A stretch of DNA of 47,318 nt from Treponema sp. (GCA_031276295.1 JAISNI010000047.1:1-47318), one strand, 5' to 3'; positions 1 through 10,893 are shown, numbered from the stretch's first letter. Notes: generated by a model from the letters alone, not told the origin. Translations and numbers: made by a program.

Positions 1-111
1 GATAATTTTGACTATACAAAATGGCAAAGGAATTTATGGAAAGATAAAACAATTGATGAAATATACAATATGGCAAAAGAATTTGAAGAAAGAAAAAACA
101 GAAATCAATAA
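1..111 (+). CDS. C-terminal fragment of an unknown protein
   Basis: An open frame enters from the left edge and ends at a TAA at 109-111, giving 36 residues. They are rich in Lys, Glu and Asn and end in a charged helix-like stretch (EFEERKNRNQ). The codons are AT-rich like the next 600 bases and unlike the roughly 50% G+C core genes further right. A strong hairpin 16 bases after the stop supports this being a real gene end. The family cannot be told from this little sequence. Position beside a vapBC pair suggests a mobile or accessory gene, which is inference. Confidence 0.5.
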   Translation, partial: DNFDYTKWQRNLWKDKTIDEIYNMAKEFEERKNRNQ

Positions 112-126
112 ATATAAAAACAGGGC

Positions 127-165
127 GTACTGCACATAACAGGACTGTTATGTGCAGTACAGTTT
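127..165 (+). terminator. Rho-independent terminator-like hairpin
   Basis: A perfect 14-bp inverted repeat (127-140 with 147-160) encloses a 6-base loop, and is followed by AGTTTTA. The T-run is short, but stem length and position just after the stop at 111 fit a terminator for the left-edge gene. It could also work weakly in the other direction. Confidence 0.65.
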
Positions 166-218
166 TATAGGGCGTTTAACAAAAACATGAACTGGCGTGA
201 TGAATGGCAAAACAATCA

Positions 219-258
219 TTGACAATTACACAATATACTGTGTTATAGTATTGGAGGA
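219..258 (+). promoter_or_regulatory. vapB promoter, operator palindrome and RBS
   Basis: A consensus -35 TTGACA lies at 219-224 and a -10-like TTATAG/TATAGT at 243-249, with a spacer of 18-19. Inside the spacer is the inverted repeat ACACA-N6-TGTGT (228-243), placed where a repressor would block RNA polymerase. VapB antitoxins are known to bind such palindromes and repress their own operon. A good ribosome-binding site GGAGGA (253-258) sits 5 bases before the ATG. Confidence 0.65.
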
Positions 259-263
259 TAAAG

Positions 264-452
264 ATGGCTATAGACGACAATTTGTTAAAGACGGCGCTTG
301 TTATTAGTGGTTTAAAAACCAAGAAAGATACCGTAAATTTGGCTTTAGATGAATTTATCCAAAGACGAAAACGGCAGGAAGTTATAAATTTATTTGGAAA
401 GATAGAATTTGATAAAGATTATGACTATAAAAAATCACGAGGGAAAAGATGA
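264..452 (+). CDS. vapB: VapB-family type II antitoxin
   Basis: This 62-residue protein matches the short VapB (DUF2191-like) antitoxin pattern. The N-terminal ribbon-helix-helix begins with AIDDNLL, followed by the conserved GLKTKKDTVNLALDEF helix pair and a C-terminal LFGKIEFD tail that would wrap the toxin. Family members bind the cognate PIN-domain RNase VapC and autorepress the operon. A good RBS precedes the ATG and an operator-like palindrome lies in the promoter. The stop overlaps the vapC ATG (ATGA, 449-452), the usual coupled arrangement. The antitoxin looks intact although its toxin gene is broken, so it may persist as an orphan regulator or simply be decaying. The AT-rich composition fits horizontal acquisition. 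Confidence 0.85.
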   Translation: MAIDDNLLKTALVISGLKTKKDTVNLALDEFIQRRKRQEVINLFGKIEFDKDYDYKKSRGKR

Positions 453-684
453 AAATATTAATAGATACTCCAGTTTGGCCAAAAGCATTTAGTCGCAAAA
501 AATAGAACTTGATGATAAAAATATTGTTGACTGTCTAAAATATTTAATTGATGAATTTATGAAAGTGATCATTAGCCCTATTCGGCAAGAACTATTGTCA
601 GGGGCATATCTGATAAAAGAATTTTTAATGACTTATAAAGAAAAGATGCAAGGATTTAATGATTTTCCAATACAGACAATTGAT
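449..684 (+). pseudogene. vapC: Broken vapC toxin gene (PIN-domain RNase)
   Basis: The ATG overlaps the vapB stop and the frame begins MKILIDTPVW, the normal VapC start with the first catalytic Asp (usually DTSVW). After 18 codons it meets TAG at 503-505. Shifting by one base inside the A6 run at 497-502 restores VapC-like sequence (IELDDKNIVDCLKYLIDE, then ISPIRQELLSG). Near 600 a second shift would recover GISDKRIF, and near 640 the original frame returns with KEKMQGFNDFPIQTID. Similarity stops at about 684, so the C-terminal half with the remaining acidic residues is missing. The toxin is therefore almost certainly inactive: one homopolymer frameshift, two compensating shifts and a 3' truncation. 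Confidence 0.8.
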
Positions 685-685
685 A

Positions 686-958
686 GTGGGCAAGTGGGTG
701 TCGCGGGGCCGATACATTACCCACGGCAGTACAATAAATTTCCTTGGGAGGAGCGGCAGGGAAGGGGTCGCGGTCTGATATATTTTCAGCGAGTGATGAA
801 TTTGACACTTTCTATTTCCGTAACGGCAGGAAAGCGGGAACATATCATACCAGCCGTAAAGGATTCTCTCCTGCCGGAGAACCGGTGGGGGAAGAACCAT
901 GGTGCGCGGCCCTTTGCGGTTTGTTTTCCGCAAGGAATCTGGTTTTTTTGGAGGCTTT
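686..958 (+). other. Stretch without a recognisable gene
   Basis: Between the vapC break and the next gene all three forward frames can be read for some distance, but none gives a family I recognise and the frames have no convincing start and RBS. G+C rises to about 50% from near 690, so the junction of AT-rich vapBC DNA with resident DNA lies here. It may hold remains of a further gene. Confidence 0.4.
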
Positions 959-1237
959 ATGGCGGAAGGCGCTATTGACAATCTTTGGATAAAACTACAG
1001 GCCCATGCAGGTGAGACATTTCATACTATCACAGGCTTGCCGTTTGCCTATCGAATAGAAAACGAATGCCTTGTACCAATAAGAAACGGCGTGCCTATAA
1101 GACAGTCTCTTACAAGACAAAACTTTGAGAGGGCATTGGGGCTGCTTCCATTTAATAGCCCCGGAGAAATTAACAACATCATCCGCGGTCCGGCTTACGT
1201 ATACGCGCTTCTGCATGATCCGCGAATAATGGCGTAG
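959..1237 (+). CDS. Small conserved-looking protein of unknown function
   Basis: I chose the ATG at 959 because a good Shine-Dalgarno (TTGGAGG) ends 4 bases before it; an ATG at 899 in the same frame lacks one. The 92-residue product has no signal peptide or membrane segment. It reads like a compact folded domain: GETFHTITGLPFAYRIE, then a basic stretch, then LTRQNFERAL and a Gly/Pro-rich end (SPGEINNIIRGPAYVYALL). The pattern recalls short hypothetical proteins seen in accessory regions of many bacteria, but I cannot name a family. It follows the decayed vapBC pair and precedes tgt by 188 bases, with its own likely promoter region. The reading frame is intact and codon use resembles the core genes. 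Confidence 0.6.
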   Translation: MAEGAIDNLWIKLQAHAGETFHTITGLPFAYRIENECLVPIRNGVPIRQSLTRQNFERALGLLPFNSPGEINNIIRGPAYVYALLHDPRIMA

Positions 1238-1268
1238 AAGCAAACGCGGTTTTTGCCGTACAAAAAAG

Positions 1269-1298
1269 CTGACATATAGGTATGAAATATCATATAAA
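1269..1298 (+). promoter_or_regulatory. Possible tgt promoter
   Basis: CTGACA (1269-1274) and TATAAA (1293-1298) are 18 bases apart in an AT-rich gap between the small protein gene and tgt. It is the best sigma-70-like match in this interval. Transcription from it would include the short ORF at 1364. Confidence 0.35.
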
Positions 1299-1302
1299 AT
1301 AA

Positions 1303-3956
<2,654 letters not shown>

Positions 3957-4105
3957 GGGAGACATCAGAACAGGCAGCCTCGAAAAAACTTTTGCCGAAA
4001 TTATCCTTAAAAACCCGCGAACTTCCGAGGTACGAGTCCCATAAGGACGATAAAACCATTCCCTGTATCCGTAAAAAAGTTTTCAGCGCCTCTTGTTGTC
4101 TATTC

Positions 4106-6217
4106 CTATACCGCATTCGGCCCGACCATCTTTACCGAATTGAGCAGGCGGTTCAGGGCTTTCAGGGGATCCTCATACCGCTCTATACAGATAAAGAGTT
4201 CGTAGCCCCGTTCTGAAACAACACGGATCATTTTCCCTATACAATCAACAATAGGTTCGGATCCCGTATCAGGGAAGAATTGCGGTTTCCGCGGAATCAG
4301 GGTACACTGCGTGCCGTCAAAGCGGACATCGGCAATATGGGGGGGTATCGGTACAAGGAAGATCAGGAAGTCGGATTTTCCGCCGCCTATGCTGAAAGTA
4401 TAGCCTTCTTTAACCACATGGACATTCCGCCTGCCGATAGCGGTATTCTGATCCTCAACAAAGAGGGATAGCAGGGGCGGTCCCTCATTTATTCCCTTCC
4501 GTGCGCTTGCCGTCAGGGAAGCCTTATTAGGCGGTGTAGGGGGACGGGATCTGCGCCGTGTCTGATTTGCCGCAAATTCCGCCAGTATTTTTGTATCCCG
4601 CGTATTGACCGGCATACCCGATGCGCTTTCCATTGCCCTGTTGGGCGATTCGTGTAAATGTCTTGCGACAAGAAATACTATCAGGATGATCAAACCTAAT
4701 GCCAAAATACCCAACGCAATTAAAAACGGTAACGGAAAACCCCCGCCCTGATCTGCGCCGGATTGCTGCGGTACGGGCGCGGGCGTCGGGCTTGCCGGCT
4801 GCACATCCCGCGGCTCCGTCCTGCTGGGGCTGCCCATGCCGCCAGGTCGGGTATCAGGCGTTACGCCCGGGGCGGATTGTTGCGGTACGGGTGCGAGCGT
4901 CGGGCTTGCCGACTGAACATCCCGAGGCTGGGTACTGCTGGGACTGCCTGTACCGTCAGGCCGGGTACTGGATGATGTCCCGCTCGGGGGAGATTGCTGC
5001 GGTAACGGTACGGACGGCGGGCTTGCCGGCTGCACATCCCGAGGCTGCGTCCTGCTGGAACCGCCCGTACCGCCAGGCAGGATACCGGATGATGTCCCGC
5101 CTGGGGCAGATTGCGGCGGTAACGGTACGGACGGTGGGCTTGCCGGCTGCACATCCCGCGGCTCCGTCCTGCTGGGGCTGCCCATGCCGCCAGGTCGGGT
5201 ATCAGGCTTTACGCCCGGGGCGGATTGTTGCGGTACGGGTGCGAGCGGCGGGCTTGCCGGCTGAACATTCCGCGGCTCCGTTCTGCTGGAACTGCCCGTA
5301 CCGCCAGTCTGGGCGCCGGGGGTTCCGCCCGGGGCAGTTTGCCGTGGCGGCGACGCGGGTGATGGGCTTGCCGGCTGAACATCCCGCGGCTCCGTTTTGC
5401 TGGGACTGCCCGTGCCACCAGTTCGGGTACCGGATGATGTCCCGCCCGGGGCGGATTGCGGCGGTGAGGACGCGGACGGCGGGCTTGCCGGCTGAACCGG
5501 ACGCGTGCCCCCCGTGCCGCTAGGCCGAGTACCGGATGATGTCCCGCCCGGGGCGGATTGCGGCGATGAGGACGCGGGCGGCGGGCTTGCCGGAGCTTGC
5601 GCGGTCTGTCCGCCTTGAGCAGAGGCCGGGGGCCGTACAGCCGGTGTTGACGGCGGGTTTTGAACGGAGGCAGCCATGTCCTTGGGGATGCCGACAAATT
5701 CAAGTTCCGTTCCACGTTCCTTTAATCGCCGGGCAGATGCGGAAACAAGTTTATCAATGGTAAGCGATCCGTCCGGCGGGGAATTCCCGTTTAAATCTCC
5801 GTCCGATACAAGGACAATCTTTTTTACACGTTCACCCGGGAGGGAAGAAGCGTACCCTTCAGCATACGTAAGACCGCCTGCAATATTGGAATCGGGATCC
5901 ACGGGGAGCATGAGAAGGATACGAGCTATAATGGTTTCTACATCCCCCAGTTCCTGAACACGGCGCGATATCTCCAGCCGCGCCCTGCCGGCAAAAGAAA
6001 TAAGATGAAATGTATCGCCTATATGCAGATATTTTTTAAGAAAAGGCCCGATTAAATAGTTGTTAAGCTGCGGATAATATGCACTCATGCTGGATGAGGT
6101 ATCCAAAAGCAGAATCAAGTCTATAGGCTTCCCTTCTTCCGCATGAACAGTCAAAACAGTCATCAGGAAAAGCAAAATAATAATACGAACCTTTGCACAA
6201 ACCGGTTTTTTCTTCAA
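4106..6217 (-). CDS. VWA-domain protein with Pro-rich repeats and a C-terminal cytoplasmic domain
   Basis: This 703-residue protein starts at TTG 6217 behind GAGGAG. A signal or anchor segment (about residues 10-26) is followed by a von Willebrand A domain. Its MIDAS metal motif DTSSS is at 39-43, and SDGDLNG lies further on. Residues about 200-490 are seven to eight copies of a 38-39-residue Pro/Ser/Gly/Thr-rich repeat ending RDVQPASP. A membrane span follows (about 490-517, PFLIALGILALGLIILIVF), then a C-terminal domain of about 185 residues with a glycine-rich FSIGGGKSDF segment that recalls FHA-type folds. The VWA domain and repeat stalk are therefore probably outside the cytoplasmic membrane and the C-terminal part inside. 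It could sense or scaffold an envelope process; the function is not known. Confidence 0.7.
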   Translation of the reverse strand: MKKKPVCAKVRIIILLFLMTVLTVHAEEGKPIDLILLLDTSSSMSAYYPQLNNYLIGPFLKKYLHIGDTFHLISFAGRARLEISRRVQELGDVETIIARILLMLPVDPDSNIAGGLTYAEGYASSLPGERVKKIVLVSDGDLNGNSPPDGSLTIDKLVSASARRLKERGTELEFVGIPKDMAASVQNPPSTPAVRPPASAQGGQTAQAPASPPPASSSPQSAPGGTSSGTRPSGTGGTRPVQPASPPSASSPPQSAPGGTSSGTRTGGTGSPSKTEPRDVQPASPSPASPPRQTAPGGTPGAQTGGTGSSSRTEPRNVQPASPPLAPVPQQSAPGVKPDTRPGGMGSPSRTEPRDVQPASPPSVPLPPQSAPGGTSSGILPGGTGGSSRTQPRDVQPASPPSVPLPQQSPPSGTSSSTRPDGTGSPSSTQPRDVQSASPTLAPVPQQSAPGVTPDTRPGGMGSPSRTEPRDVQPASPTPAPVPQQSGADQGGGFPLPFLIALGILALGLIILIVFLVARHLHESPNRAMESASGMPVNTRDTKILAEFAANQTRRRSRPPTPPNKASLTASARKGINEGPPLLSLFVEDQNTAIGRRNVHVVKEGYTFSIGGGKSDFLIFLVPIPPHIADVRFDGTQCTLIPRKPQFFPDTGSEPIVDCIGKMIRVVSERGYELFICIERYEDPLKALNRLLNSVKMVGPNAV
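4745..5615 (-). repeat. Tandem coding repeat, 114-117 bp unit
   Basis: About 7.5 copies of a GC-rich unit lie within the VWA gene. Each encodes 38-39 residues of the form ASPPxxPxPQQSAPGG... ending in TEPRDVQP. Units differ by substitutions and small in-frame indels: two carry VxPDTRPGGM, others TSSGTRPGGT. All indels are multiples of three, so the frame is preserved. Copy number is likely variable between strains. Confidence 0.9.
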
Positions 6218-6331
6218 TTATTTGTTTCTCCTCATTCGAAGACGCGGTTTAATAACATGGAACCTGCCGGGTATTAAACCGCGCCGGTACACCCGGAATT
6301 TATAAGAACCCGCAAGTTCCCCTGATTCTGG

Positions 6332-9025
6332 TCAGAACGGGGCGGCGCTTATTTTCTCCACAATATAAGAGATATTTTCATTATTGATAGTAAAATCAAA
6401 TTTATCCCCTATGCCTTTATTCAACGCGGCCGTACCCAAAGGCGCAAGATAAGAAATGATCCCGTTTTCAGGATTCGATTCCCAGGGTCCCAGAATCGTG
6501 TATTCTTCATTTTTCCCGCTGCCGTTATTTTTCAGGGTTACCTTGGTTCCAAAAGATACCCGCTCCGTATTGATGGTTGCAGGATCAAAAAGCTGAGCCT
6601 GTTCTATTTCCTCTTTAAGTTTTGCCACCGTTGAATTAAGCAGTTCTTGTTTTTCCTTGGCCGCCTTATATTCTGCATTCTCCCTAAGATCCCCCTGGAG
6701 AAGGGCATTTTCAATTTCTTTTGAATTGGCAGGAACTTCCACTTCCATAATATGGGCAAGCTGCCGCTGCTTTTCTTCATACATTGCGGATGTAACAATC
6801 AGTCCGCGCAGGCTGACCGTGGGTTTTTCTTCATTCCCAAAGAACTTCAAATCCGGGTATTTATCCAGAATACGGCTGCGGAGATTGATTTTATCCTGCG
6901 GATCGAGGTCCTTAACATCGCTGATAAAGGTGTATATCCAGATAATCGTATCGGTATCCGCAGTTTCAATATAATTTACCAGTTTCGCTTCTTTAAAAAG
7001 GATGTTGTATACCTGTTTATTTATCTTCCGGTTTTCAGACGTATCCCGGTGGTTTTCTATTTCACGGTAACTGATATCCAGAATATATATAAGGGTGATA
7101 AGCTGCTTTTCGTAAGGTATCCCGGCTTTTATAAACCAGCTTTCCTCAGCGGCATTCCGGAAAAGCCAGACCACCGCTTCCCGGTACTCACGAAAATTCT
7201 CAAAACAATTGATGGTCATGGCAACAAGTTTTTCTTCGTATCCTTCCTTTATCAGATTGACCAGAATCGTGTTGAGCAGGGCATAAGGGAAGAGTTTCAC
7301 GTAAATATCAGCCCAGCCCGGAACAAAGAGCTTTATATGGTGCAGAAAGTCTTCTTTTATCTTGCTATCTTTAATCCCGTTAAACAATTCCGCCACATCT
7401 TCGATTGGCCCGAAAAGCTCGGGGAAATTAAGCGGCAGGGTAATTCCTGAATGGGGATACCGGGCAAGTATCTCTTTTACCAGGAGGTAGGAGGAAACAA
7501 CCTGCTCGTTTGTCTGCTGGTTGGGCCGGAGGAAACCCCTGAAATAATCCAGCATTTCGTTAAAATACTCCGAATCCGGTTCAATATCCTTCTGGGCGAC
7601 AAAATTACGCATGGTCTGTACCCGGTCAAAGAAATTTTTTTCCGCTTTGAATTCATTAAACAGCTTTTCTTCAATACTGATGGGGTGCTCCCGTACCGTA
7701 AACACATCAACACTGTTAAGACTTGTCCCAAAAGAGGGATCCGATCTGAGTACCTCCCTGGCTTTGAGGCTCCAGGTAGTCCATTCACCCGGAGAAAGAA
7801 CACCGGGAACCAGTTCGGCCTTGATCCGTTTAATATCACAGGCATTATCAAAGCTCTTTATTATCGTTTTCAAGGCCCAGACATAATCATTTTTAATCCG
7901 GTCATACAGTTTTTCTTTTTTCTGGGTAGCTTTAAGTACCCAGATATGATTCTTCGACAGGGTTTGCAGGGCATTTACCGCCATTTTCAGGGACATGGAA
8001 TGAGAGCGTTTTTTTGCAAAATCAATGACGATTTCATCGCCTTCGACACCGGCTATCCTCCCCACACCCCAGGTGCGATGGAAAACAAAGTTGCCCTTAT
8101 CAAATGCGATGTGCTTTTCAAAGTCCATAATGGCTTCATGCACATCACGGTAGGCGGCGCTCAGATTTGAAATACGGATATACTCCTCAAGCTGGCTGTG
8201 ATGGGCATATTTTTTACGGAAACACTCGGTAATATCCTTCCGGGCCTGGACATCTTTTTCATCGTACTGAAGCATGAGCTTTAAAATGGTGATTGCCGTG
8301 TCCATATCATCCCGTTTTATGCAGGAGGTATAGACATCCCGCAGGAGCAGCACGGCCTTATCCTCGCTGATATTTCTGGCTATCTTCTTCTGCACATGGA
8401 GGAAAAAATCAATATCGGCGGGACAGTAGAGAAGAAGTTTTTCCCAGATATCCTTGACATTGATAAAGAGCTGTTTGTTGATATACCGGTTCAGGGCTTT
8501 TTTATAGTAGTCAATCGCCGTTACGGAATCTCCCTGTTTTTCGTAGTGTTCGGCCAGGGCTTTCGCAAGATCGGCTTCATCGTAATCAACTTTGACAAGC
8601 CTTTCCCATATACCATAGACGGCATCATCTTCATTCTCGTTTTTATAACCGTCGGCCAGGGTACGGAGGGCGAATTTTGACTCTCCGAAATCCAGCATAC
8701 GCTCGCAGAGAAATTTGACGATATTCCATTTGTGGTTATCAAGAAAGATACTGACAAGGGAAACCATAGCCGCGTCATCAATAAGCTGCCGTGACAGGGC
8801 TATCATACCGGAAAGGTACAGGGCGATAATACTATTCTTGGTATGACCCAGATGTTCATCGCAGAGTTTTTTTAAATCGTCATAAGCCCTACCTTCCTGG
8901 GCTTCTTTCAGTATAAGATCAAACTCCTTAAACTGATTGGTAGAATAATTACTGAGGGAGGAACGGGTAAATTTTTCCTCATTCAGTATTTCCTGTACAT
9001 TCTTAAGGAGAACTTCAGACATCAT
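6332..9025 (-). CDS. greA: Large GreA-module transcription factor protein
   Basis: The 897-residue protein ends (from about 742) in a full GreA module. It has a coiled-coil with the GDLRENAEY tip, whose acidic residues in GreA enter the RNA polymerase secondary channel and trigger cleavage of backtracked RNA, then the FKBP-like domain (RVSFGTKVTL, EYTILGPWES). About 740 upstream residues are mostly helical and TPR-like (for example KALAEHYEKQGDSVTAIDYY), with an embedded segment KGNFVFHRTWGVGRIAG that looks like a small beta domain of the CarD/Tudor kind. Long GreA proteins of this design are known in treponemes. AGGAG lies 4 bases before ATG 9025 and 7 before ATG 9022, so the second ATG may be the real start. 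It is probably its own transcription unit with short gaps on both sides. Confidence 0.88.
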   Translation of the reverse strand: MMSEVLLKNVQEILNEEKFTRSSLSNYSTNQFKEFDLILKEAQEGRAYDDLKKLCDEHLGHTKNSIIALYLSGMIALSRQLIDDAAMVSLVSIFLDNHKWNIVKFLCERMLDFGESKFALRTLADGYKNENEDDAVYGIWERLVKVDYDEADLAKALAEHYEKQGDSVTAIDYYKKALNRYINKQLFINVKDIWEKLLLYCPADIDFFLHVQKKIARNISEDKAVLLLRDVYTSCIKRDDMDTAITILKLMLQYDEKDVQARKDITECFRKKYAHHSQLEEYIRISNLSAAYRDVHEAIMDFEKHIAFDKGNFVFHRTWGVGRIAGVEGDEIVIDFAKKRSHSMSLKMAVNALQTLSKNHIWVLKATQKKEKLYDRIKNDYVWALKTIIKSFDNACDIKRIKAELVPGVLSPGEWTTWSLKAREVLRSDPSFGTSLNSVDVFTVREHPISIEEKLFNEFKAEKNFFDRVQTMRNFVAQKDIEPDSEYFNEMLDYFRGFLRPNQQTNEQVVSSYLLVKEILARYPHSGITLPLNFPELFGPIEDVAELFNGIKDSKIKEDFLHHIKLFVPGWADIYVKLFPYALLNTILVNLIKEGYEEKLVAMTINCFENFREYREAVVWLFRNAAEESWFIKAGIPYEKQLITLIYILDISYREIENHRDTSENRKINKQVYNILFKEAKLVNYIETADTDTIIWIYTFISDVKDLDPQDKINLRSRILDKYPDLKFFGNEEKPTVSLRGLIVTSAMYEEKQRQLAHIMEVEVPANSKEIENALLQGDLRENAEYKAAKEKQELLNSTVAKLKEEIEQAQLFDPATINTERVSFGTKVTLKNNGSGKNEEYTILGPWESNPENGIISYLAPLGTAALNKGIGDKFDFTINNENISYIVEKISAAPF

Positions 9026-9160
9026 TAAACTCCTGTTTACACGATCTCAGGACTTCTTTACAGAAGACTCTGAAAAAATCATGGCCCGGGCTCTACCTGT
9101 CGGTATATATTTAGTCCCGGCTTGATCCATAATCTTATTCAAACATTATTAACAAACTGC

Positions 9161-10096
9161 CTAATTACAGTACCGACTATAAACGGCCGTATCGAGCTGC
9201 TTTATCTTCATCAAGGTCTCCCTGATAAGGGAAGTATCCTCATGGACATGCTCATAGTGATCGATTAACCAAAAATACCGGTTAAGAAGCCTGGGTTTGA
9301 GCAGCTTCTCGTTACGGCTCTGGCTGCGCAATTCATTCTCCATAGAGAAGATAGACTGTTTCAGCCTGCCTACCTCAACCTGCTTAAGCACCCGCTTAAC
9401 CGTAAAAACCCCAAAAAGGGTCCCGTATATCGGTATCCATTCCGACAGTTCGGCGCCGGAATAGCCCATTTCCTTTACCCTGTCCCTCAGACGGACAATC
9501 AGTTCCGACTCCATATCCCTCAGATCGATACTTTGGGGGTCCAGGAAAAACGCTTCCCTGAACAGGGCTTTGGCTATCCTGGTTTCCTCAAGCAGGGCGT
9601 TTACATCCGCCAGTTCGGAAAGAACCTCGCCGTCCTCCCGTTTAAACCGGCCGGCCTGTTCCAGATACCGTATAGCCGATTCGTAATCGCCGACCCCCTT
9701 GAAGCAGCGGCCTACCTGGAGCAGAAGCTCAGGATCATGCTCGTTGACCCCGTCGCCCAAAAGATCCTCAAAGGATACCAGTGCCCGCGAAAAGATAAAA
9801 CACCGTAGGGCATAGAGACAGGTATCGTAAATTGTTCCCAATCTGTCCAAAAAACTGTAGAAAGATTTCCACTGGGAAAGGATGAAACCGCCCTTTTCGT
9901 AAGCCTCAGGAAACCTTTCCAGTTGTCCAATCTTGTCAAGCCACCAGTTAAGACATTTTAAAGCAAACACCACTTCGGCATCCTCGGGATCGATCTTCTG
10001 CGCCTCCTCCAAGGCCATAAGAGCTGATTGGGCATCGGAGGCTTTCAGTTTATCATAGGCTTTCTGAATGAGCCCCAGGATAGATACTTCGTTCAT
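9161..10096 (-). CDS. TPR-repeat protein
   Basis: The 311-residue protein has no signal peptide or clear membrane span. TPR-type helix pairs are visible at about 15-40 (AYDKLKASDAQSALMALEEA) and 130-200 (LLLQVGRCFKGVGDYESAIR), followed by a helical C-terminal half. Such repeats mediate protein contacts. No Shine-Dalgarno is seen before the ATG. It is transcribed away from rpe across a 146-base shared intergenic region. The gene to its left encodes the GreA-module protein, which also has a TPR-like part; a functional link is possible but is only suggested by adjacency. Confidence 0.65.
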   Translation of the reverse strand: MNEVSILGLIQKAYDKLKASDAQSALMALEEAQKIDPEDAEVVFALKCLNWWLDKIGQLERFPEAYEKGGFILSQWKSFYSFLDRLGTIYDTCLYALRCFIFSRALVSFEDLLGDGVNEHDPELLLQVGRCFKGVGDYESAIRYLEQAGRFKREDGEVLSELADVNALLEETRIAKALFREAFFLDPQSIDLRDMESELIVRLRDRVKEMGYSGAELSEWIPIYGTLFGVFTVKRVLKQVEVGRLKQSIFSMENELRSQSRNEKLLKPRLLNRYFWLIDHYEHVHEDTSLIRETLMKIKQLDTAVYSRYCN

Positions 10097-10206
10097 GTCT
10101 TGAATAGTTTCATATAATTTGATTCAAAATATAACTTTTATACTATACTCAAAAAGAAATTTTTACAATAGCCCTCCGGCTTTTCTCTCCAAATTGACCG
10201 TATGTC

Positions 10207-10235
10207 TTTACAAGAAGGGGCTATGGCATTATTAT
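10207..10235 (+). promoter_or_regulatory. rpe promoter giving a probably leaderless mRNA
   Basis: TTTACA (10207-10212) and TATTAT (10230-10235) are separated by exactly 17 bases. The ATG of rpe begins only 7 bases after the -10 box, so transcription should start at or next to the start codon. No Shine-Dalgarno lies in those bases. Confidence 0.55.
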
Positions 10236-10242
10236 TTTAACT

Positions 10243-10893
10243 ATGGCAAACGTGATAATTGCGCCTTCGGTGCTATCCGCCGATTTCTCTCATTTTTCCG
10301 CCGCCGCCGCCGAAATTGATGCTTCCGGCGCGGAATGGGTACATCTTGACGTGATGGACGGTCGGTTTGTTCCCAATATCACTTTTGGGCCCAAACTTCT
10401 TGAGGACCTCCGGCCCAAAACCGGGGCTGTTTTTGACGCTCACCTTATGATCAACAACCCGGAAGCCTTTATCCCCCAATTTGCCCGGGCCGGGGCCGAT
10501 TATATTACCTTTCATCTGGAAGCGGCCGTACATTCCCACCGCATCCTGAGTTCAATCCGCGAACTGGGAAAAAAGGCGGGGATAGGTATAGTGCCTTCCA
10601 CGCCGGTTTCTGCGCTGGACGAACTGCTGGCCCTTGCCGATCTGGTACTGGTTATGACCGTTAATCCGGGGTTCGGCGGGCAGAAAATCATCCCGTCCTG
10701 TCTGGACAAGGTGAGAAGCCTGGTCAGGATTCGTAGCGAGCGGGAACTGGGGTTCCTTATCTCGGTGGATGGAGGTATAAACGAAGAAACCGCCGTTGCC
10801 GCACGGCAGGCGGGGGTTGATGTTCTGGTAACCGGCGCGTCTTTTTTCAATGCGTCCGATAAGGTAAAACTGGTAAGATCCCTCAAAGGCTAA
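10243..10893 (+). CDS. rpe: Ribulose-phosphate 3-epimerase
   Basis: Rpe interconverts ribulose 5-phosphate and xylulose 5-phosphate in the pentose phosphate pathway. The 216-residue TIM-barrel protein has the usual length. Expected motifs are present: IAPSVLSADF at the start, HLDVMDGRFVPN with the metal-binding, catalytic Asp at about 36, DAHLMI and TFHLEA with metal-ligand and active-site histidines, MTVNPGFGGQ for phosphate binding, and SVDGGI with the second catalytic Asp at about 176. A 17-base-spacer promoter ends 7 bases before the ATG and no ribosome-binding site is visible. The envelope-protein genes follow 33 bases later in the same direction and may share the transcript. Confidence 0.97.
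   Translation: MANVIIAPSVLSADFSHFSAAAAEIDASGAEWVHLDVMDGRFVPNITFGPKLLEDLRPKTGAVFDAHLMINNPEAFIPQFARAGADYITFHLEAAVHSHRILSSIRELGKKAGIGIVPSTPVSALDELLALADLVLVMTVNPGFGGQKIIPSCLDKVRSLVRIRSERELGFLISVDGGINEETAVAARQAGVDVLVTGASFFNASDKVKLVRSLKG

Noticed and set aside
559-978. Forward open frame of 139 codons from within the vapC remnant
   Set aside because: Its first part is vapC in frame, the rest has no recognisable family, and it has no RBS. It is a read-through of a broken gene.
3957-4105. Short open stretch GSLEKTFAEIILKNPRTSEV between the HEAT and VWA genes
   Set aside because: It has no start codon or RBS and runs only about 30 codons. It may be a gene remnant, but nothing supports it.
4699-5523. 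Long forward open frame with repeated sequence opposite the VWA gene
   Set aside because: It is the mirror of the GC-rich coding repeat; the minus-strand gene has signal peptide, VWA and membrane span.
4745-5615. Regular repeats considered as a CRISPR array
   Set aside because: Units are 114-117 bp, contiguous, coding and imperfect, with no unique spacers.
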